Assembly (NCBI GenBank): GCA_028274465.1
Contig: CM051456.1
Location: forward strand, 2,977,545-3,041,544
Source: Plantago ovata
Lineage: Eukaryota; Streptophyta; Magnoliopsida; Lamiales; Plantaginaceae
Direction: 5' to 3'
Length of the DNA stretch: 64,000 nt
Shown here: piece after piece, positions 35,969 to 48,176 of the stretch
Layout: every line of letters begins with the position of its first letter
How positions within the stretch are numbered: the stretch's first letter is position 1
Program-made: the position numbers and the translations under genes
The notes under the pieces: model-generated
What the model saw: only the letters and a program-made list of their open reading frames with translations
Database searches by the model: none
What the model was told of the DNA's origin: nothing

Positions 35969-38853
35969 TCACTGAGAAGAGTGCGTCGGTGCTGATCCAT
36001 GTCTCATGCCTAGTTCTTTCAGCCTCTGGAGCTCTGGCAATATTTCACTTCCGAGATCAGGCCTGTCTTTCTTACTCAGCTCAGCACATTTCAGGGCCAT
36101 TTTCGCAAAAACAAGGGCCTCATTGATAGGCCAATCAGGCACGGTTGGATCGAGTAAATCAGCAAACTTCCCTTGTTGTATAGCCCTCTCGACATGATGA
36201 GTAAGCCCCATTGGGGGTCTAGCTGTGATGACTTGCAGCAACATCACCCCCAGCGAGTAAATGTCTGATTTTGTCCCCAACTTGCCTGTCTGCTGATATT
36301 CAGGATCTATGTAACAGAATGTGCCTGCAGCTGATGTCATGTGATACTGAGTCACGCTATCAGCAACGGAAGGTGGAACTAGTCGAGCCAAGCCAACGTC
36401 ACTGATCTTGCAAGTGTAGTGATGGTCTAATAGTATATTGGCTGGCTTTAAGTCACGGTGCACAAGTGGTTCAGGCTTGGCCTGGTGGAGGAACAACAGA
36501 CCAGTTGCAATATCAGCAGCAAGTTTAAAGCGAATGCCCCATGGGATCGGAGGGGTGTTGCCTTTGCGAAATAAGCGATCTTCCAGACTTCCGTTGTTCA
36601 TGAATTCATACACCAAGCATCCGTATTCAGGACAGGCACCCATGAGGAGAACCATGTTTGGATGTCTCATGCAACTTAGAACTTCGACCTGCATCCATGC
36701 GAACATGACAAGAAGTATAGGTTTCATGTTACAAGGCGATTAAAGACTAGGCATCAAGAAAGCAATACTGCATCCGGAAAACCAATCGAAAGACCTAACC
36801 ACAATATGCTAGTAGTAACGATGATACGGATTATGGACCACCGGATGTATATCTTACCTCTTGCTGGAACTGTTTTTTCCCTTGAGCAGCATCCGGTCTA
36901 AGAACTTTGATTGCCACAGGAGTGTGATCAAGTTTGCCTTTAAAAACAGGCCCATAACCTCCTTCACCGATTTTCATGGACCTTGAGAATTTATTGGTGG
37001 CTGTCTCAATTTCCTCTATAGTGTACTTTCTGTAGCGAATGTCATTGTTCGACAAGACATCAAGTGCTCGAGCTTTTTCTTCTGCCTCTCGCTTAGCTTT
37101 CTGCTCCGCGTACTTTCTTCTCTGTGTTTCCTTCTCCGCTATTTTCTGTGCTTTCTCTGCTGCTTCCATAGCGGCCCTGCATTTTGCTTTCTCTAACTCT
37201 GCAAGCTGAAGTGCAGCCTCCTCAGCAACTCGTGCCTGCTCAAGTCTCGTTGCTTCATCTAGCTTCAGCACTGTAAGTTCTTCGGCCTAAAAAAGTTAAA
37301 AAAACTCATAAACATTAATACATCAGATGAATTTCACCACACAACTCTATGCTATATCAGAGAAAATATACGAGAAAACGATCAAATGCTCGAATGCAGC
37401 AAATGCAAAAGGAATGAGAAGTTCAGAACTCACCTTCTTTTGGGCTGAGACTGCTTCTTTGCAAGCATTTTTGTACATCTCCATGGTTTGCTTCACCTCT
37501 AGCTTCAATCTTTCAAGCTCAGCCTGGAATTACCAAACGAATTGGAGTAAATGCTGAAACGAAACAGTAAATAAGCAAGTACAAGGTTCAGCCATTTGCA
37601 TGCTTACAGAAGATACATACATTATTCCCTTCATTACCAGCTGGTGGTTCTCCAAGCTTAGAAATATCCATTTGCATATCCTTGAAATGAGGCGTTAAGA
37701 TATCAGACTCAAAGGAATCGCGAGCAGACATGTTTCTGAGCCCCCTGGAACTTTCATTCCTGAGCCTCACCAACTCCAAACTAGAGCTAACCCTGATCAT
37801 GGATATCGAAAAATCAATTCCACAAAGACAACGTACATTTTCTTGAAATACTGTATTATGGTTTACATAGTTAACACCAATTAAGTACCTGTTTCCAACT
37901 TCTGGTTCAATTAGATTCTGCAAGATTGGTGGCACTGGACATGGCAAAATTGGTGGCCCTGCACTTGGTAGTCTTGCATTGGTCGATACACGTGCTGCTG
38001 GTCTGATCGATTGTGCCCTGCCTTTGGAAATTACAAACACCGAACAGAAATCAGGTGCAGACTTGTTTATCAACGTTGGCACATCATAAGCCCATAGTTT
38101 CCTGTCAGCATAAAATGCAGTCAGTTTTAGGCTACCAAACATAAACATGATAGAATCGAACGAGACAAGAAGAACACAGCAGCGCAGCACCTTGCAATAT
38201 TCCGGTTTGGAGCACCAAGAACCAGTTTAGTGACATGGTTCTTGTGAACATAGTCTAAAATTTGGCTATGCACATCTACTCCGTCTAGGACTGCTTCTTG
38301 CACTGTTATCTGTATCACCCCGAAAATCCAGACTGTTTGAGACTTTACTATCAGGGACATTCATACGGATCACAAAACATAGACATTTCGCTTACCCCTT
38401 TACGTGCACAGTAATTACGGACAGGTAGGAATATTTCTTCCAGTAACCCACCACCTTCTGCGGTTGTAGTATCTGCATTCGAACACAATCAGAGCTCCCA
38501 AAAAAGAAAATGTCATTAGCATTTCACAGGATAACCCTGCCCCTTCCCTGCCTGCATGCAGCAGAGCCAGGGAACAATACATTTTCCCCATTTTACCGGA
38601 AACTAGTCGAGATTTCTAAAACGATAGAATCAATAACAAATTGTATATATAACCAGACAATAACAAACATGAAGAGAAAGAGAGACAGATGGAACATACA
38701 ATTATGGTGTTTAGTCTTGACATGAATCACAACAAGGGTTGGATTGGCTTTGAGAAGATGTTCTATCGCCCACCTAACCGCGGAGGTGCTGTTCTTGTCT
38801 TTGTCAATGGCAACAGCAGTCGGGTTGTCATCGTAGGGTATTTCGGATGCCAT
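35969..38853 (-). CDS. USP-domain receptor-like cytoplasmic kinase (RLCK-IX type)
   Basis: Eight exons on the minus strand: 38853-38700, 38472-38396, 38309-38191, 38101-37889, 37792-37621, 37523-37434, 37286-36858 and 36688-35969, all GT-AG and in frame, giving 657 residues. Order: universal stress protein-like domain (AVAIDKDKNSTSAVRWAIEH, KLVLGAPNRNIAR) in the first 160 residues, a Ser-rich linker, a long charged coiled coil at about 246-355 (AELEKAKCRAAMEAAEKAQK), then a kinase domain with glycine loop GEGGYGPV at about 382, VAIK Lys at about 402, HRDLKPAN at about 495 and AGTFCYIDPEYQQTG. The Mg-binding motif reads DVG instead of DFG, as commonly in this subfamily. The protein ends after ELGMRHGS without the C-terminal U-box of the PUB relatives. 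The substrate is unknown. Confidence 0.93.
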
Positions 38854-40075
38854 GTTAATCGACGTGCTAGCTAGATATTGTGCGGTGGTGCAATGAGGCT
38901 GACGCTGTTAAAATGCGTCCATTGCCACCGCCATTGCCACCATATAACCACCACGTTCTTGGCAAAAGCTTGCAGATGATCCAAGAAATATTGAAGAAGA
39001 AGAGGAGAAATGTTTTCTCAAAATTTTAGCTATATTTTTATGTATAACTATTAAAAGTGCTATAGGTTTTGACTTATGCTATTTTTATCATTCATTTTCA
39101 TCCATTCACTCCATTTTCCAAAAAACAAAAAATAAGAAAAGAAAAGAAAAAAATCTTTTTATTTCAACCATCGCTGCTTGCTTGATACTTGTACCTTAAT
39201 ATTATTTATTTTTTTAGAGATTAAACATGTTTCACTGATTTATTAAATCATAGTAAGAATATTTAACCACTTTATGATCACAAATTCTTCTTTGGAGACG
39301 GTTAATTTTTAACTTATAAATAAATTGACATATACGAAGTATTGTAAAGAAAAATTATAATGATTTTAAATAAAACATACTATACTCCAAACTTCATGAA
39401 AATATATCTTTGTTTATAAAAATCACATGCTACTATGTTTATAAATTTTAATTAACCCCAAACTTCATGATTCTTCTAGTATATAAATTAATTCCGCCAT
39501 CCCTGCTAAAAGCTTAAAATTTCTCATTTAATTTTGTTGATTTTTTTTAGTTTATGTTTGACTCCGAAATAAATCTAATTCAAATCGAAAAAATAATTTT
39601 AAAAATTATATTATGAAAATATAAGATTTACACTTCATGATATAAGTTCAAATGTTAATTTTTGGTACGATTTATTATTAATTTAGAATCAAACATAGAT
39701 TATAAAAAATATGTAAAACCCGTAAATTATAAACTTAGAACGTTTGGGAGTTGGGTTTGTGAACGGAGAGATGCAGGGATATATATGGTGATATAATATA
39801 TTTGTATAATTGTAGCGTGGTAGTTGTAATATTTGCCGTGTTTAAGAAAAAAGAAAAAAAAAAACTTAGAACGTTTAAATCATAATATATAATAAAATTC
39901 ATCGCTTCCCCTTTTGAAATTTGCGACTGCCCCATATCACCAAGCGACGTCGTATCCCCCATATCATCACCGTTGACAGTAAAACCAAGTTCAATTTGAG
40001 CCCTAGCCAACGAGCTCCACATTTGAATGAACTTTAGCCACTGACAATATCAACAATCAATCGTTAGTTATCACC
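38854..40075. other. Intergenic between divergent kinase (-) and CYP57-like (+) genes
   Basis: Kinase leader, then AT-rich spacer, the retroinsertion at 39746-39861 and the short promoter of the cyclophilin gene. The two genes are divergently arranged about 1.2 kb apart, so a shared promoter region is possible but not shown. Confidence 0.45.
39746..39861. mobile_element. Poly(A)-tailed retroinsertion with 15-bp target duplication
   Basis: A 116-bp insert ends in AAGAAAAAAGAAAAAAAAA and is flanked by AAACTTAGAACGTTT at 39731-39745 and 39862-39876, a perfect 15-bp target duplication. Its 3' part (GTAGTTGTAATATTTGCCGT) resembles the insert at 27534. No Pol III B box is visible, so a 5'-truncated LINE is more likely than a SINE. 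It lies about 200 bp upstream of the cyclophilin ATG. Confidence 0.75.
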
Positions 40076-43000
40076 ATGTCGACGGTGTATGTACTAGAGC
40101 CACCAACCAAGGGGAAGGTGGTTCTGACGACGTCGTATGGAGCGATTGACATCGAGCTTTGGCCAAAGGAGGCTCCTAAGGCCGTACGCAACTTCGTCCA
40201 GCTCTGCCTTGATGGATACTACGATGACACCGTTTTTCACCGTGTCATCAAATCCTTTCTCGTCCAAGGAGGCGATCCTACCGCCTCTGGCCAAGGTACT
40301 CTCCCTTTTCGAGCTTTCCAGAAGATTATTCTCATATTTCAGTATTGTTTATGTTTTTTTTTTTTTAATTATCTGTTTTGTATGTTTTTGAGAAAGGAAT
40401 TGGAATTGGTAGTGATTTTGTTGTTCATTATTGTTCTATGAATGGATGTGTTGTATTGTACCAGCTGAACACTACATTTGATAAACTTTTTATCTTGCAC
40501 GGCTGCAGTAGTCGTATGTTGCCTCACTCTATTCTATGTTTGGAAGCTCACGTGCTGTCAATCTACAGGGGGTGAGAGTATATATGGTGCTCCCTTTGCT
40601 GATGAATTTCATTCTCGACTACGGTTTAAGCACCGAGGTTTGGTGGCGTGTGCTGGTTCTGGCAATCCCAATTCAAATGGTAGCCAGTTCTTCATGACCC
40701 TTGATCGTTGTGACTGGCTTGACAAGAAGCATACAATATTCGGGAAAGTAAGTATGCCATTATATTTTTCATGATACCACCATATTCACTGCCAACTTAG
40801 TTGATGATGTAACTCTGAATTCTGTGTACAGGTGACTGGAGATTCTATTTTCAATCTCTTACAGTTAGGTGAAGTAGAGACCGATAAGGAAGATAGGCCA
40901 TTTGAACCACTTCCCAAAATTCTTTCAGTTGAGGTACTGTTTGGTATTCTGTGTCAACACAAGAATCTTTATGTGGTGTACTCCTGCATGATTCTATTAT
41001 CTATATCTGATTTTGCTTTGTTTTAATCCTGAAAATGTTCTTTAGGTATTATGGAATCCGTTTGATGACATGGTGCCGCGGGTAATTCGTGCCAAGTCTG
41101 TACCACCACCTGAAAAGAAAGAACCGAAGCAGAAGGTTACCAAGTAGGTTCCTTTTCCATGCCTCCATATTTAGAACACAATTCTTACTGCTTGATTTTA
41201 TTTGTTTTCAGTTAGAAATTGATGTTTTCTTCTTTCTTTGTATGTGTGTGTGTAGAAAGTTGAATTTGCTTTCATTTGGAGAGGAAGCTGAAGAAGAAGA
41301 GAAAGAATTGTCAGTTGTTAGTAGTAGGATAAAGAGTAGCCATGATGTCTTGAATGATCCTCGCCTCCTGAAAGAAGTTGGTCAAGAAAATGATAAGGTA
41401 ATGATATCTGTTAGTTGCTATCGAGTTCATCATCCAGCTCAGTATTCACTGACTAGTATGCATTGTTCCTGTACTTGTATTCATATCTTGTTAAATCTCT
41501 TGCTGATATTTGTTGAAATGATGTGCACTGCTCAAGAAATTTTAACATTGAAGTTTATAGCCTGTGAAATGCTCTTCTCACTGCGAGTTCAAAATGCAGA
41601 ATGCAGCTGAATTGCAGAAAACAAAGGAAGCGCAGTTAAATGTGAGAGAAGCTTTGACCTCGAAGAAGGAGCGCCCAAAAGAATCAGAATCTCATGATAG
41701 TGATGATGATGACGATGAGGCAAGTTTTGATGCCCGGATGCGTCAGCAGATTATAAGAAAAAAGAAGGAACTGGGGGACTTCACTACTAAACAAGAGATG
41801 CCTAATGGTGAGCTTACAATAATTAGAACTTTGATAAGTTAATATGTTTTATGTTGGAAAGGTTAAAATAGTTAAGATGTGGCTCCTATCACACATCTCA
41901 ACTGGTCATAAAGCAATGAGGGGGAAGAAATTACCTGTGCTGTTCTGCGTCTAAATTCTGTCCGTCACTTTTTGCGAAAGAACACTGCAACAAATATGCA
42001 ATGGTTATTTAGTTGAATAAAAATCTTATTCATCTATATTGGGTTTCTGATGATCAGGTGCAACATAAGGAATTTTTTATTTTACAGTAAACTAGTGATG
42101 TTCTTGGATTCGCCTCCAAAATAGTGATCTGGATTTTTTTTTCTCTTTCGTTCTGTTCAACTGGTGTTTATCCCGCTTCTCCTTTTGCTCTGATTAACAA
42201 GCTTATTTTTAATCAAACTTTGTTGAATAAAATATTCAAGTTTTCATCAGCAAAACTGATATGAATTAGTATGTATTTTCCTGTTGGCTTGATGTTTTCT
42301 TCTGATCCAATATCCATGATTCTTCCCAACTGCTAAACTCTTTCTGTGTATGTGCAGAGCGCTTAGTTTCCGGAAAACGTGCAGCATCTCCACCAAGGTT
42401 AGTTACTTTCTCTTTCTCCGTATCTTCCTATTCATGCCCATGCACGTTTGTGCCTGTTTAGAGCGTGCGATTTTACTCTGTAAACCTTAATCACATCCTA
42501 GATGTGCGTTTATTTAACTTCATCTTTGTCTATTAAGCATTTTCTTGTCTTCCTTTGTTTAATTTGAGACTGAAAAAGAGCTTATTATAACATGTTCTGA
42601 GTTTTTGTTAGGTCCAATTCTGAAGATCGTGATGACAAACCGAAAGTTGATAAATTGTCTTTGAAGAAAAAGGGAATTGGCTCTGACGCAAGGGCTGAAC
42701 GCATGGCTAATACGGATACTGATCTGCAGTTGCTGAATGTAGCAGAACGAGAAAGACATCTCCAGAAAATGAAGAAGCGTAGGCGTCAAGGTCATGAGGA
42801 TGATGTAAGCTTTATATTTTATTATTGTTTTTAATTTTCCTTCCAGTGTGTGATTATTATCCATTATATTGATAAGCTCATATGTCATGTGTTTGCCAGG
42901 TTTTGGCGAAACTCGAGAGGTTCAAGTCAGGGTTATCAACTAAGACCAAAGAGTCTAATGGTGAATCTGCTGGTCACAAGGATGAAGATTCTTCTGATTG

Positions 43001-43356
43001 GATGGGAGTTATGTTAAAGTTTGCTCCTGAGCATGGAAAGGTAGACATTGATTCAATTTGCATCTTGTGACCTTACTAATATGTTTTTATAAAACAGTTC
43101 ATGAGACATTCTTGTGTGAGTGCATGAGTGTTGCATAGCTAGTCATTTACTAGTCATTCGTTGTATTGTGTCTGTATGAAGACAAAATTATCCAGAAGAC
43201 TGAAATTTCATTGTTATGCAGATGTCTCGAAGCAATGATCCAAATGACTACGTTGTGCATGATCCTCTTTTGGAGAAAGGAAAAGAGAAGTTCAACAAAC
43301 TGATTGCCAAGGAAAAGCGCAAACAAAGAGAATGGGCTGGGAAATCTCTTACCTGA
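40076..43356 (+). CDS. CYP57: Spliceosome-associated cyclophilin, CWC27/CYP57 type
   Basis: Ten exons: 40076-40295, 40569-40747, 40832-40933, 41046-41143, 41256-41397, 41600-41807, 42358-42397, 42612-42804, 42900-43040 and 43222-43356, in frame for 485 residues. A cyclophilin-type peptidyl-prolyl isomerase domain occupies the first 175 residues or so (GAIDIELWPKEAPKAVRNFV, FHRVI, FVQGGDPT-like LVQGGDPT, NGSQFFMTL, HTIFGKV). A long charged, coiled region follows, with an acidic DSDDDDDEASFDARM stretch and a conserved SDWMGVMLKF / NDYVVHDPLLEKGKEKFN end. This is the CWC27/CYP57 architecture; the family sits in activated spliceosomes, and Arabidopsis CYP57 is nuclear. Length is close to the family norm (about 500) and no defect is seen. 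Confidence 0.95.
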
Positions 43357-46209
43357 CCTGACCTCTTCTCTGCTAATTCTCTATTGAAGTTTCTGAGAAT
43401 TTTTGTATCTTTAGCGAATCATATCATGTTGCCGGTGCCTCATATGGCTTCTCATTTTGTGGATGCTGCTGCACCGTTGTTATATGTTAGTTGTCCATCT
43501 TTCGCATGCAAGGTTGATATATGCTTGTGATCTGGAAGTACACCTGTAAGTATACATGTACTCCCTGAATTCATAGTCTAGAATTGCTTTCATTGTTACA
43601 ACTTTTCCGTCATACACCAACCTTGCACTGTAACATAATGCAAAACTGCAACGTGATGACCCTTACGTAGTTACAAACCCTGTTAAGCTGTGAATTCGTT
43701 TCGACACTTCATTTGTGGACTATGTTCATGCCCAAACACTCGGTTCACTACTCCATCACTATTCATGTACTCCGCATACTATTGTAAACGGGCTCGACCT
43801 TGAGTAAGGTGCAAATCCGAGTAGTTTTCTGACCGACCCAAAAGAAAAAAACGCAATGGGAAAAATATGTTGTGAGAGTTGAAATTGGAATGAATTGGCT
43901 CAGAGATTGGATTTGGACTTGGTCAACAATTCATGTCAGGGGTGATAATTACAAAATTGGTTAGATTTGTGCTGTCACAATAATACTTTATAACTGACAT
44001 GAGATGTGTGCAGTTTCAGTTTTAACCAAGATTCCACTTTTGTTGACTTCATTCATTTGCTTCCACTGTTTGCTTTCTTATTGAGTTGAGATTTGTGATG
44101 TTGTGCTTCAGACTCATCATAAAACGCGTCAAGTTTGTTTTGCTTTGGGTGCTACTTCCAACACACTGTTTGGCCAGTAGTACATATCTAAGTCGGCTCG
44201 AACTCGAACTCTAAATCGAGTTTAGATTCGGTTAGACTCGACTTGTAAACAAACGAGTTTAAGATCGTACTCAATCTTAACCGACTTGTTTGTTAAAAGC
44301 TCTATTATAAATTTTGAACTCGACTCAAAAGTATTATTGAGGGACGGGGAGAATGTAGAAATTAACTCACATGACATCCTTGTGGGTACCTATAGTTGGG
44401 ATATGGTGTCTAATTTTAGTAGTCCATATTCTTGCATTGATGAATCTTCGTTGTAAAGCTTCCTGTTGGTGATGACTTTTGTGACATTAATAATAATAAT
44501 AATCCAAATTTCAACAAAAATTATTCGGCACGCCTGAAATTAACACGCAGAAAAGCCTCGAGTTTCAAACGTAGGAACCTCATGTTGCATGCAGAGATGT
44601 CAGACGACAATTGAATTGTGAATCCAAAGCTAATATAAATAAAATATAATATACTACTTGATTATCTTGGAAACAAAAATGCGTCCAATAAACAATGTTA
44701 AGATTTTCCATAAACTTGTTATTTGGAGGTAGTGTAATGTGAACCAGATTTTTATGATTAGTTACTTGTATCCTGTTTTAACAACTAATTATTAGTAAAA
44801 AAAATTCTGATCATCAGTATTTTTTTTATGTGAACTATATGATGTAGTAATTAAGTTATACTATTACGAGCTACAAAGTTTTAGACTAAATTAAGTCTCG
44901 GTGGAAGGTGGTATAAGTGTTATTATACCTTTAATGATCAATCCATTTAAATGAAAGTTTATAGGAGGAAATGAAGACAACCATATCAATAAGATGGATC
45001 TTTACTTTTTATAATTTACTCATAGTAATTGGACATATCTGTATTCAATATATATGAATCATCGAAAAGGGATGAAGTGCGCGGGAAAATACATGTTTTT
45101 TTATAAAGCATGTTATATCCCGTGAGGTGACACATGAATCTGGGTAAAAATAAGATATGTAATATCAGATGCACCACGTGGCGTGTGAAGGAAATAAAAT
45201 TAAAATTATAAAAGGGTACGTGTATTCCGTACAATATATGCGTATTTATCATGAACTCATAAATTTTAGGTATCTAATCCGATTCACAATTTTTTCGTAA
45301 TTTTATAAATTTGTATTGTATTGAATATTCAAAGAAGGAAAAAAAAACTATCATATTATAAAAACTTAAAGAGTATCGGTTGTGTCGTTTAAAATTTGCA
45401 ATCGTGTCGTATTGTATCCATGCAACCCATAATTTTTATTGTCGTTTATACGTGTTATTATTTGTCGTTTTTACGTGTTATTTGTCAATCTTTAATTTTT
45501 TTTCCATTATGTGTGTCCCACCCTTCTTTTTTCCTTTAATTCACTTTTCTATTTCATTTTATATTGTCCACTTTTATTTGTAGTTTTTTTCCCTTTTTTT
45601 TTATTTATATACTCTCTTCAATTATATATTGTCGCCATAGAATTACACTTTAACATTGTACTTTCATCAATAATTACAGTGAGTAATTCCCAAATCATTA
45701 AAGTCATTTTCCCTCTACATAAATTATCCTAAACACGAATTACTCTTTCATATTACCCTTATTCCAGAATACGGTCAAACTCATATATTTTGTATACCAA
45801 TAATAAGAGCACATAGCACATAATTACACGATACAATCCAAATTCGACAAGCAAAATAATAATTTAATCGTAATTACCTTCCAATACTTTCTCCTCAGTC
45901 ACCAAATCTCAAACCCCAATCCACATTAATAAACAAAATCCAACACTACCCGAATAATTACTCCCCTATTCTATTCCTCACGCCCAAAATCTCAATTCGT
46001 ACATCAATAACTATGTTCAATTCAAAAGGCAATACTCATTCACTTCCTTTATCCTAATTTATACCCATCTGTATCATTAACCATAATTTTCCAATATAAG
46101 ACTATTTCGCGAAAGAAGACCCATAATTCACAACACACTTTAATGAACCATCCCATTAACATAAATCGTGCGAGATTACGATTACAGAAATGATAAACCC
46201 AAAATCCCC
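43357..46209. other. Intergenic, no gene recognised
   Basis: 3' flank of the cyclophilin gene, then AT-rich DNA. Around 44190-44335 short words of the type CTCGAACTCGAAC, ACTCGACT and AAACGAGTTTAAG alternate on both strands, typical of plant transposon interiors. Bases 45900-46209 form the promoter of the ALP1-like gene. Confidence 0.45.
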
Positions 46210-46217
46210 TATAAAAA
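46210..46217 (+). promoter_or_regulatory. TATA box of the ALP1-like gene
   Basis: TATAAAAA at 46210-46217 is followed by a CT-rich leader with a (CT)n run at about 46378-46395. It lies about 410 bases upstream of the likely ATG. The start point is inferred. Confidence 0.55.
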
Positions 46218-46622
46218 CCATCTCACACCTCACCTCACCTCTCCATCACAGGGACCAGACCAAACCAGATACGTATACAAAACGCGTAGTAGTATGATTT
46301 CTCTTCTTCTTCTTCTTCTAAATAAATCTATCTTTTTAATTTTGCTGCCACCGTCTTTAATAATCAATCAGCTCACTTTCTCTCTCTCTCTCTCTGTCTC
46401 TGTTTATTTTATTTTATCTCTCATCCTACAAAAACTTCCTCAAAACCAGCTCTGTTCACACATGTTCCCACACGTTTTGTGTATCTATCTCTATCATATA
46501 AATAACCATTTTACTCCATCCATTTTCCATACTTTGACATTTTTTCCCCTTATGCCTTTCTTGTGTTCACATTCATTTACGCATTTCGTCGAACAGTTAC
46601 CGTGCAATCTTTGCAAATCTAT

Positions 46623-48176
46623 ATGAAGCTTCAGTTCCTTAGTGATTTGAGCTTTTTGCAGGAAACCCATTTCGAGATGACCGACACCAAGCCCAACCAG
46701 CAGCTTCAGAGGAAGCGTAGAAGAAGAGACGACATGAGCACCACCAGCGCCGTCGTTAAGCTTGACGAGTCAGAGATTGTTGATGAGAAGCAGGTAAAGA
46801 AGACTAAAGGCCTAGACGAGATCATAACCTCCTTAGTTTTGCTTGAGGATCAAGAGAAGGACGATCTAGACGAGTTTGACAGGGCTAATCTTGAAGAAAG
46901 GGCTCAGTTTGAACACAATCAGGGCAAGAAGAGTAAAGCCATGGTTGAGTATTACTCCAACCTACAAGGCTTTGATAAACTCGAAGAAGAAGGAACCCGA
47001 AAACGAAAGACCAAAACTGCCGCCGCCGCCACGGCCGCCGCGGCAGCTGCAAGCTGCGGAGATGACTCTGTTTCGAACAACAACGAGGGGCCTGTGGCTG
47101 CGGCGGGGCCGCAGAGGAGGCTGTGGGTGAAGAACAGGTCTAAGGACTGGTGGGATCAATGTAACAGTCCAGATTTCCCAGATGATGAGTTTAAGAAAGC
47201 TTTTAAGATGGGGAAAGAGACATTTGACTTGATATGTAATGAGCTGAGCTCTGTTGTGGCTAAGGAGAATACCATGCTTCGTGATGCGGTCCCGGTTAGG
47301 CAGCGTGTTGCTGTGTGTATATGGAGGTTAGCGACTGGTGAGCCCTTGAGGCTCGTTTCGAAGAAGTTTGGATTAGGCATTTCTACGTGCCATAAGCTTG
47401 TTCTTGAGGTTTGTTCCGCGATAAGGAATGTGTTGATGCCCAAGTACTTGAGGTGGCCGGATGATGAGGCTGTGAGGGTGATAAGGGATGAGTTTGAGGC
47501 CAAATCGGGGATACCGAATGTGGTTGGATCGATGTATACCACTCATATACCGATCATTGCTCCCAAGATTAGCGTGGCTGCGTATTTTAACAGGAGGCAT
47601 ACGGAGAGGAATCAGAAGACGTCGTATTCGATCACGGTGCAAGGTGTTGTTGATCATAGAGGGGTGTTCACTGATGTGTGCATTGGTTACCCTGGTTCAA
47701 TGCCTGATGAGCAGGTTCTTGAGAAATCGACGTTGTGTCAGAGGGCGAACGCTGGGTTTTACAATGGGGTGTGGATTGTGGGAGGTGGTGGTTACCCGCT
47801 GATGGATTGGGTTTTGGTGCCTTATAAGCAGCAGCATTTGACATGGACTCAGCATGCGTTCAACGAGAAGATCGGGGAGATTCAGAGCGTTGCGAAGGAG
47901 TCGTTCGCGAGGTTGAAAGGGAGGTGGGGATGTTTGCAGAAGAGGACTGAGGTTAAACTGCAGGACCTGCCGGTTGTGCTAGGGGCGTGTTGCGTTTTGC
48001 ATAATATATGCGAGATGAGGAACGAGGAGTTCGATCAGGAGCAGAAGTTTGAGCTGTTTGATGATGAGATGGTCCCGGAGATTGGATTGAGGTCGGCTAA
48101 CGCGATGAAGGCGAGGGATTCGATTGCGCATAACCTGTTGCATCATAACCATGCTGGGACTTCGTTTCTGTCATAG
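46623..48176 (+). CDS. ALP1-like protein, domesticated Harbinger (HARBI1-type) transposase
   Basis: About 517 residues without introns. The N-terminus has a basic patch (RKRRRRDD), an acidic coiled segment and an Ala-rich run at about 133-143. Then comes the HARBI1/DDE_4 domain: helix-turn-helix-like VRQRVAVCIWRLATGEPLRL and FGLGISTCHKLV, and the nuclease fold from about 296. The first catalytic Asp (family VGAIDGTH) is replaced: the motif reads VGSMYTTH, Tyr at about 305. The second Asp (GYPGSMPDEQ, 362) and the Glu (VAKESFARLKGRW, 426) remain. ALP1 and relatives are former transposases; Arabidopsis ALP1 joins Polycomb complex PRC2 and antagonises silencing. This protein resembles the At5g12010/At4g29780 group. 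The start is uncertain: in-frame ATGs exist at 46563, 46623 and 46677, and TTTTTGCAG at 46661 could be an acceptor. Confidence 0.9.
   Translation: MKLQFLSDLSFLQETHFEMTDTKPNQQLQRKRRRRDDMSTTSAVVKLDESEIVDEKQVKKTKGLDEIITSLVLLEDQEKDDLDEFDRANLEERAQFEHNQGKKSKAMVEYYSNLQGFDKLEEEGTRKRKTKTAAAATAAAAAASCGDDSVSNNNEGPVAAAGPQRRLWVKNRSKDWWDQCNSPDFPDDEFKKAFKMGKETFDLICNELSSVVAKENTMLRDAVPVRQRVAVCIWRLATGEPLRLVSKKFGLGISTCHKLVLEVCSAIRNVLMPKYLRWPDDEAVRVIRDEFEAKSGIPNVVGSMYTTHIPIIAPKISVAAYFNRRHTERNQKTSYSITVQGVVDHRGVFTDVCIGYPGSMPDEQVLEKSTLCQRANAGFYNGVWIVGGGGYPLMDWVLVPYKQQHLTWTQHAFNEKIGEIQSVAKESFARLKGRWGCLQKRTEVKLQDLPVVLGACCVLHNICEMRNEEFDQEQKFELFDDEMVPEIGLRSANAMKARDSIAHNLLHHNHAGTSFLS

Noticed and set aside
46168..46626. 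Plus-strand ORF of 152 codons before the ALP1-like CDS
   Set aside because: It overlaps the TATA box and the CT-rich leader and has low-complexity content. It is open by chance.
46962..47657. Minus-strand ORFs within the ALP1-like gene
   Set aside because: They are shadows of the transposase-derived frame.
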